A stretch of 64,000 bases of DNA from Eudorina sp. 2006-703-Eu-15 (lineage: Eukaryota > Chlorophyta > Chlorophyceae > Chlamydomonadales > Volvocaceae). Location: assembly GCA_003117195.1 (NCBI GenBank), contig BDSI01000115.1:124001-188000 (forward strand), given 5' to 3'. Shown piece after piece: positions 59,585 to 64,000 of this stretch. The first letter of the stretch is position 1, and each line of letters opens with the position of its first letter. The position numbers and the translations under genes are program-made. The notes under the pieces are model-generated. The model made no database searches. It saw only the letters and a program-made list of their open reading frames with translations, and was not told where the DNA came from.

Positions 59585-60040
59585 GTGTGGACAGCCAGCC
59601 GTACAACAGGGTACAGGGTACCGGGGCCTTCTCCAAGTTCGTCTGTGGGAAGATCTGTATCCGTCGATGGTACGGTGGTCCTGCCACAGGAGTGCGTGCG
59701 ATGCCAGGGACGATGTGTTTGCGCCCGGCAAAGGCCGCATACAGCCCAACTGCCCAGGCCCAACCCATCAGGATGCACACTGGCAGTGAGGCTGCGGAGG
59801 AGTGATGCGCCCCGCGACCAGAGCGGTGCTGTTTGTCGGCAGGCGTGCGCGGGACGGGTGGCCTGGGCTCGCTCGCCGGGGCCGATGCCGGAGCGATGAC
59901 CAGCTACCTAGGGTCGGAGCGCCCCAACATACAGACACCCGGTCAGAGGAACCTGCAGGACCGGCGTTTTCGCTTTTGGAGCATCGATCCGCTAGCGTTC
60001 TCATAGATGGCCTTGCGGATCTGCCTGACAGCCTGTTCGT
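59585..60040 (+). repeat. MYND downstream module D4
   Basis: Diverged copy of the downstream module after the pseudogene: caggagtgcgtgcgatgcca, ctgcccaggcccaacccatc, aggctgcggaggagtgatgc, tgtcggcaggcgtgcg, then tgcggatctgcctgacagcc. It ends in a gttcgtt repeat (60040-60066). Confidence 0.65.
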
Positions 60041-60433
60041 TGTTCGTTGTTCGTTGTTCGTTGCTCGTTCGCGTTGGTTACAGAGAACCTCAGCCTTAGA
60101 TCCGAAGGCGTGGAAGTCGTCTACGCTGGGCTCGCTGCAGTTGCTTGCTGGGGGCTGCGGTGGCTGGCTGCTTGGGGCTTGCTGCAGTGAGGCGGTGGGT
60201 GCACGGAAGGGCGGGCGGGGAAGCTCACTCAGCGGGGCGCTACTACCGGGGTGGGGGGGGAGGACGATTGATCGATCGACGTCCAGGCGGGCGCACATGC
60301 GAGGTGCCGTATATGCATGCCCGCACATGCGCGTGCGTGCCTTTCGTAGAAATGTAAAGTTTGCCGTACGGGTGCCCTAGAGACACCCACGGTCAGCCGC
60401 CGCGTACTCCTCAAGTTTGTCCTTAACCATACC
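59870..60433 (+). repeat. ~500-bp direct duplication, copy A
   Basis: Starts ctcgccggggccgatg and ends accgatg. It is repeated at 60441-60935 with about 85 per cent similarity by eye and several indels. Each copy contains the same aaatgtaaagtttgccgtac phrase, so each carries a TGTAA polyadenylation signal (60353-60357 here). No coding region was recognised. Confidence 0.8.
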
Positions 60434-60440
60434 GATGTTC

Positions 60441-60935
60441 GCTCGTCGGGGCCGATGGTCGGAGCGCCCCTACATACGGACACCCGGTCAGAGGAATATG
60501 AGTATATGACCGGCGTTTTCGCTTGTATAGCAGCATCGTTCTCCTGGATGGCCTCGCGGATTTTTCTGACAGCCTGTTCGTGGTTCATTGGTTATCAAGA
60601 ATCTCAGCCCTTGATCCGAAGGAGTGGAAGTCGTCTACGCTGGGCTGCGGTTGCGGCTGGGGGCTGCGATGGCTGGCTGCGTGGGGCTTGCTGCAGTGAG
60701 GCGGTGGGTGCACGGAAGGGCGGGCGGGGAAGCTCACTGGGGCGCTAGATACCGGGAGGGGGAGGACGATCGACCTTCAGGCGGGCGCACGTGCGAGGTG
60801 TCGTACATGCCCGCACATGCATGCGCGTGCGTGCCTTACGCAGAAATGTAAAGTTTGCCGTACGGGTACCCACGAGAGACCCACGATTAGCCGCCGCGGA
60901 CCCATCATGTTTGTCCTTATCCAACCGATATGGGA
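60441..60935 (+). repeat. ~500-bp direct duplication, copy B
   Basis: Second copy of 59870-60433, same orientation; its TGTAA is at 60847-60851. It also contains the gcggatttttctgacagcct phrase that ends modules D1-D4, so it may be the 3' end of a further, lost MYND unit. Confidence 0.8.
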
Positions 60936-61820
60936 TGTGGGCGTAACATGCCCATCGTTTACCGGGCGTATGTAACCATCGTTAGCTACCGCGGGTACAT
61001 GCCCCTCGCGGTCAGGGCGGGTGCTCCTCCATCCACACGTCCGCAGCCCCCGCTCAGCCCCCGCTCAGCCCCCGCTCAGTGCGGTGTCGCGGTGCTTGAC
61101 GCGGCAGCGGGCGGGCGCGGTCGCAGCGCTTCCGGACTGCACGCATTCATGCAAAGTCGTCGTTTCCGCGTTGATGGCCTACCGGGGCTGAGACAGCGAG
61201 CTGTTGTGCGACGGCGGGGCTCGTGCCATTAGCTAGAGCGGGCGGGAACATTTGAGAAGGGCATGAGGACCAGCGGGTTTCGGAGCCAGTGCCGTACATT
61301 ATCAATAATCAGAAGGTTTTGGTGCCGGAGGCGAGTGAATGCCGCGCCAGGCGGCGATGGTCCCGTGGCGCGAGGCGGGGGGCGACGGCAGTTTCATCAG
61401 TAGCACTGGCACATGGCCCCGCCTTTCAGAAGGTTTGAGGATAATTTTGGTTTACCACGCATCTCGTCAGGTAACAGCGGTCATTGCGATATGGATTTCA
61501 CACCAGGTGGGCCGATCGTACGCATGCCGGGGCAGGTAGACAGGTGCGGATAAATAAACCAGCCAATCATCACCAGGTTGGTTGGTTGGTTGGTTGCGAG
61601 GCAGGGCGGCGTCGGCCCGCTCAGTGACCCGTGGGTCGGTCGGTCGGTCGGTCGGTCGGCCGCAACCCGCCTAGGTGGAGGGGTGACTGCGCAATGACCT
61701 GGCGGCTGCTGGGTCGGGCGGAACTCATCACCAGGTCTCGGCATTGGCCATGTCTGGACGTCGGTGAGAAGGAAGGAAGGCCTGTCCCGAGGTCACGCCC
61801 GAAACCCAAGAAGTGGGTTC
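60936..61820. other. spacer before MYND paralogue 4
   Basis: No gene recognised. It holds three 12-bp units of cagcccccgctc (about 61047-61082), ggtt and ggtc tetranucleotide runs at 61577-61600 and 61633-61660, and ordinary mixed sequence otherwise. Confidence 0.5.
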
Positions 61821-61883
61821 GATCCGCGGGAAGGGGCGCCGGGCATGCACGTTCGTCCTTCGATCCGCGGGAAGGGGCGCCGG
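61821..61883 (+). promoter_or_regulatory. two copies of the MYND upstream element
   Basis: The 22-mer starting gatccgcgggaaggggcgcc occurs at 61821-61842 and 61862-61883, about 290-330 bp before the fourth paralogue's start. This matches the single copy 308 bp before paralogue 1. Confidence 0.55.
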
Positions 61884-62030
61884 CAAGCACGTTTCGTGGA
61901 CGAACGACATTTGTTTTCAAAATGGGCGATTGTTCCGATAACCTCTTTTTAATTTCGCCTAATCATGTTGCATAATATTTTCAACATACTGCAGCTTAAA
62001 ACAGAAATGATCACTGGCTGCTGGTTGTGA

Positions 62031-62151
62031 TGACGCCACCGTAACAAGCGAGCAGGCGGAGCGTTTTGCGGCGCGCGGGTTGTCGACAAGCAGCCGGTCA
62101 GTCAGTGCCGCCAGGCTATATACAGCAGCAACGTGAGGTCAGATCTACGAG
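62031..62151 (+). promoter_or_regulatory. conserved proximal promoter/5' UTR of MYND paralogue 4
   Basis: Matches 43755-43864 in the phrases gatgacgccacc, gacaagcag and cagcaacgtgaggtcag. It also has a ctatatacag TATA-like stretch about 35 bp before the ATG, where paralogue 1 has a weaker tcgcagcaacg. Confidence 0.5.
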
Positions 62152-62823
62152 ATGCGGCAGGCAGCAGCAGCAGCATCGTCGCGGCCGGGCCACCGCACCC
62201 GCCAGTCCTCATCACGCCCTCGCCCGGCGAGCCAGGGGACGAGCGCGGGGCCGCGACCCTCCTTACCTCCGGAGCTGGAGGTTGCGCTCCGGAAGCTGCC
62301 GGAAGCCGCAGGTCGGCTGCTGCGGTTGCTGCAGCAGCAGCATGGACATCAGCGAAATGGTGGCGATGAGCCGCAGCCGCGAGGGCTGTCTTCCTCACAA
62401 AGCAGCGGAGCCGCCTCGGCCCGTGTCCATTTAATCAACGACCTCAAACGCGACCTGCGCCTCATTTTGGATTTGCTGTCGCGTGTTTCGGGAACCGCCG
62501 AGAAAGCGACGGCGGCGAGAGCAATGCTGCACAACGACGCCGTCTGCACCGCGCTGTTGAACCTCTTCGCGCTCTCCTTCGACTCGTCTGACTTCACCGG
62601 CTTGGGCAATTCGGCCCGTGATGTCTTGATGTTCACCGCGAGTAGCGCCGGTTTGAGAACCTATCCGGCCAGCAACGCCACCGCCGCCGCCAGCGCCACC
62701 GCCGCTATGCGGCGCCTGATGCGCGCCCTGCTCCGAATGGGCGCACTGCGGCACTGGAGTCGGGGCCTCTCTGCCGCCACCGACACGGCTCGAGCCGTCG
62801 GGCTGTCGGCACCGCCCGCCGCC

Positions 62824-62858
<35 letters not shown>

Positions 62859-64000
62859 GCAACGGCGGCCGTCGCGGCAGGATGAGGAGGGCGGCGCTGA
62901 TGTACGGCAATGCAGTACAGTCCACATGGGTCCAGCCGTCTCGGTGTCGGCGAGCCTATCGGTGTCGCCGCCGATGGCGTCATCAGATGCGGGGCTGCCT
63001 GACGCCGCCGCGCCATCGGAGGGCCAAGAGCCACCCGAAGATGCGGCGGTGCAGACAACCGACCTGGTTGACAAGCTCATCGGAGTAGTAGGCGCGCTTC
63101 ATTTGTTCACCTTCAAGTGCCTTGCAGAACATCAGTCTGACGAGGAGGCGCTCCCTCTGTCGTACATGGACGAGCTGGCGGCCGCGCTGGCAGACAGCGC
63201 CGTACTGGACCATGCGGCCCGGGCGGTGCTCACTGCGATGGATCTGCTGCCGCCGCCGCCGGCTGTACGACACGGTGAAGATGCGGCGGGCAGTACGGCT
63301 GTGGCCAGCAAGCTGGCGCTGTCCCGACACTTCGAAATCGTGGAAAACCTCGTGGCTTTAAATAACTCCGAACCACTTTCATCCGCAACTGCCGTACAGC
63401 TGCGCAAGGCCCTGTCGACCCCCGGTGTGCAGTACCTGTTGCTGGCGGCGGCGGTGACGGTGCTGTGCGCCGCCGATGGCGGGACATCGTACGGCATGCC
63501 GGCGAGGCTGCAGTACGGCATGCAGCAAGCCATGGGGCTCCTGTTGGGCCAACAGCAGCAGCAGCAGGCAGCCGACGCCCCCCTTAAGGTCCTTCCGGAT
63601 TTGGGGGTCATAGCCCTGCAAACGGTGCTGTATGCGCCAACCAACCTCACGGTCGGCCCGCCCCTCGTCAGCCGTCGGGCGCTCACGGCCCTTGCCCTGC
63701 GGATCGGGCGGCTGGCGGTGGACTCCGCGCGGGTGTGGGAGCGACGGGAGGAGGAGGAAGAAGAGAAAGTGGCGGCCGGACTGCCGCCTGGTGGCATTGG
63801 CAGTGGCAGCGGCGGCGGCGGCTTCAGCGACGACAGCGTAAGCAGCGGCGGCGTCGGCGGCAGCATAATGGGACACAATTCCGCCGCCTTCACGCCGCCA
63901 CCGCCGCGGATGGTGCTGCCCCGAGGCGCAGTTGCAATGACTGCTACGAACGCCCTGCAAGGAGTGTGCATATTACTTCATAGCAACGAAATACCCTATG
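62152..64000 (+). CDS. MYND-family protein, tandem paralogue 4 (5' part, runs off the window)
   Basis: An uninterrupted frame from ATG 62152 to the window edge, 616 codons, collinear with exon 1 of paralogues 1 and 2. It shares MRQAAAAAS at the start, then LPPELEVALRKLPEAAGRLL, SYMDELAAALADSAVLDHAA, TPGVQYLLLAAAVTVLCAAD and ALALRIGRLAVDSARVWERR. The stretch after FALSFD (62580-62650) is diverged and shorter, lacking the SSFRIAGSSS-type segment of the others, and the poly-Gln run is only ten residues. Nothing is broken within the window. The intron, exon 2 and MYND finger are expected beyond 64000, so the family name rests on similarity to the complete paralogues. Start codon and upstream context match paralogue 1. 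Confidence 0.8.

Overview
ORGANISM. The window reads as nuclear DNA of a volvocalean (Chlamydomonas/Volvox-type) green alga. It is GC-rich, its genes are cut by many short GT-AG introns, its proteins carry poly-Q, poly-A and poly-G tracts, and minisatellites crowd the introns and spacers. Genus is not resolved. Exon models were built by hand from splice-site and phase agreement. In every multi-exon model the phases close and the total length divides by three, which is the main support for them. LAYOUT. (1) 1-1931: spacer with a 92-bp direct repeat enclosing a tRNA-like, SINE-like segment. (2) 1932-10248, minus: ten-exon STAND/NLR-type gene, about 1413 aa. In order it has an N-myristoylation start (MGCGAS), a linker, a helical bundle resembling the MLKL N-terminal/HeLo-like domain, NB-ARC, a winged helix with an MHD-like motif, and nine to ten near-identical 42-residue TPRs. 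(3) 11421-20642, plus: fifteen-exon major facilitator superfamily transporter, about 1000 aa, head-to-head with the NLR across 1.17 kb. (4) 23701-25460, plus: three-exon LPEAT/LPCAT-type lysophospholipid acyltransferase ending in a KKXX ER signal. (5) 26832-27137, plus: possible small Ser/Pro-rich protein. (6) 27675-37659, plus: twelve-exon multi-KH RNA-binding protein, about 1322 aa, with a very Gln/Ala-rich C-terminal half. (7) 37660-43535: mostly non-coding, with weak hints of exons near 41.2-42.1 kb. (8) 43536-64000: tandem array of MYND zinc-finger paralogues. It holds two intact two-exon genes (43865-48208 and 50544-54800), one decayed copy (56533-59453) and the 5' part of a fourth, intact copy that leaves the window (62152-64000). 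Shared upstream elements, shared downstream modules, an apparent transposon insertion and an orphan downstream module show repeated duplication and loss. HOW IT FITS TOGETHER. The single-copy genes look unrelated in pathway: putative immune or cell-death receptor, transporter, ER phospholipid remodelling enzyme, and mRNA-binding protein. The most notable items are the NLR-like gene with its membrane-directed MLKL-like N terminus and homogenised TPR array, and the birth-and-death MYND cluster.
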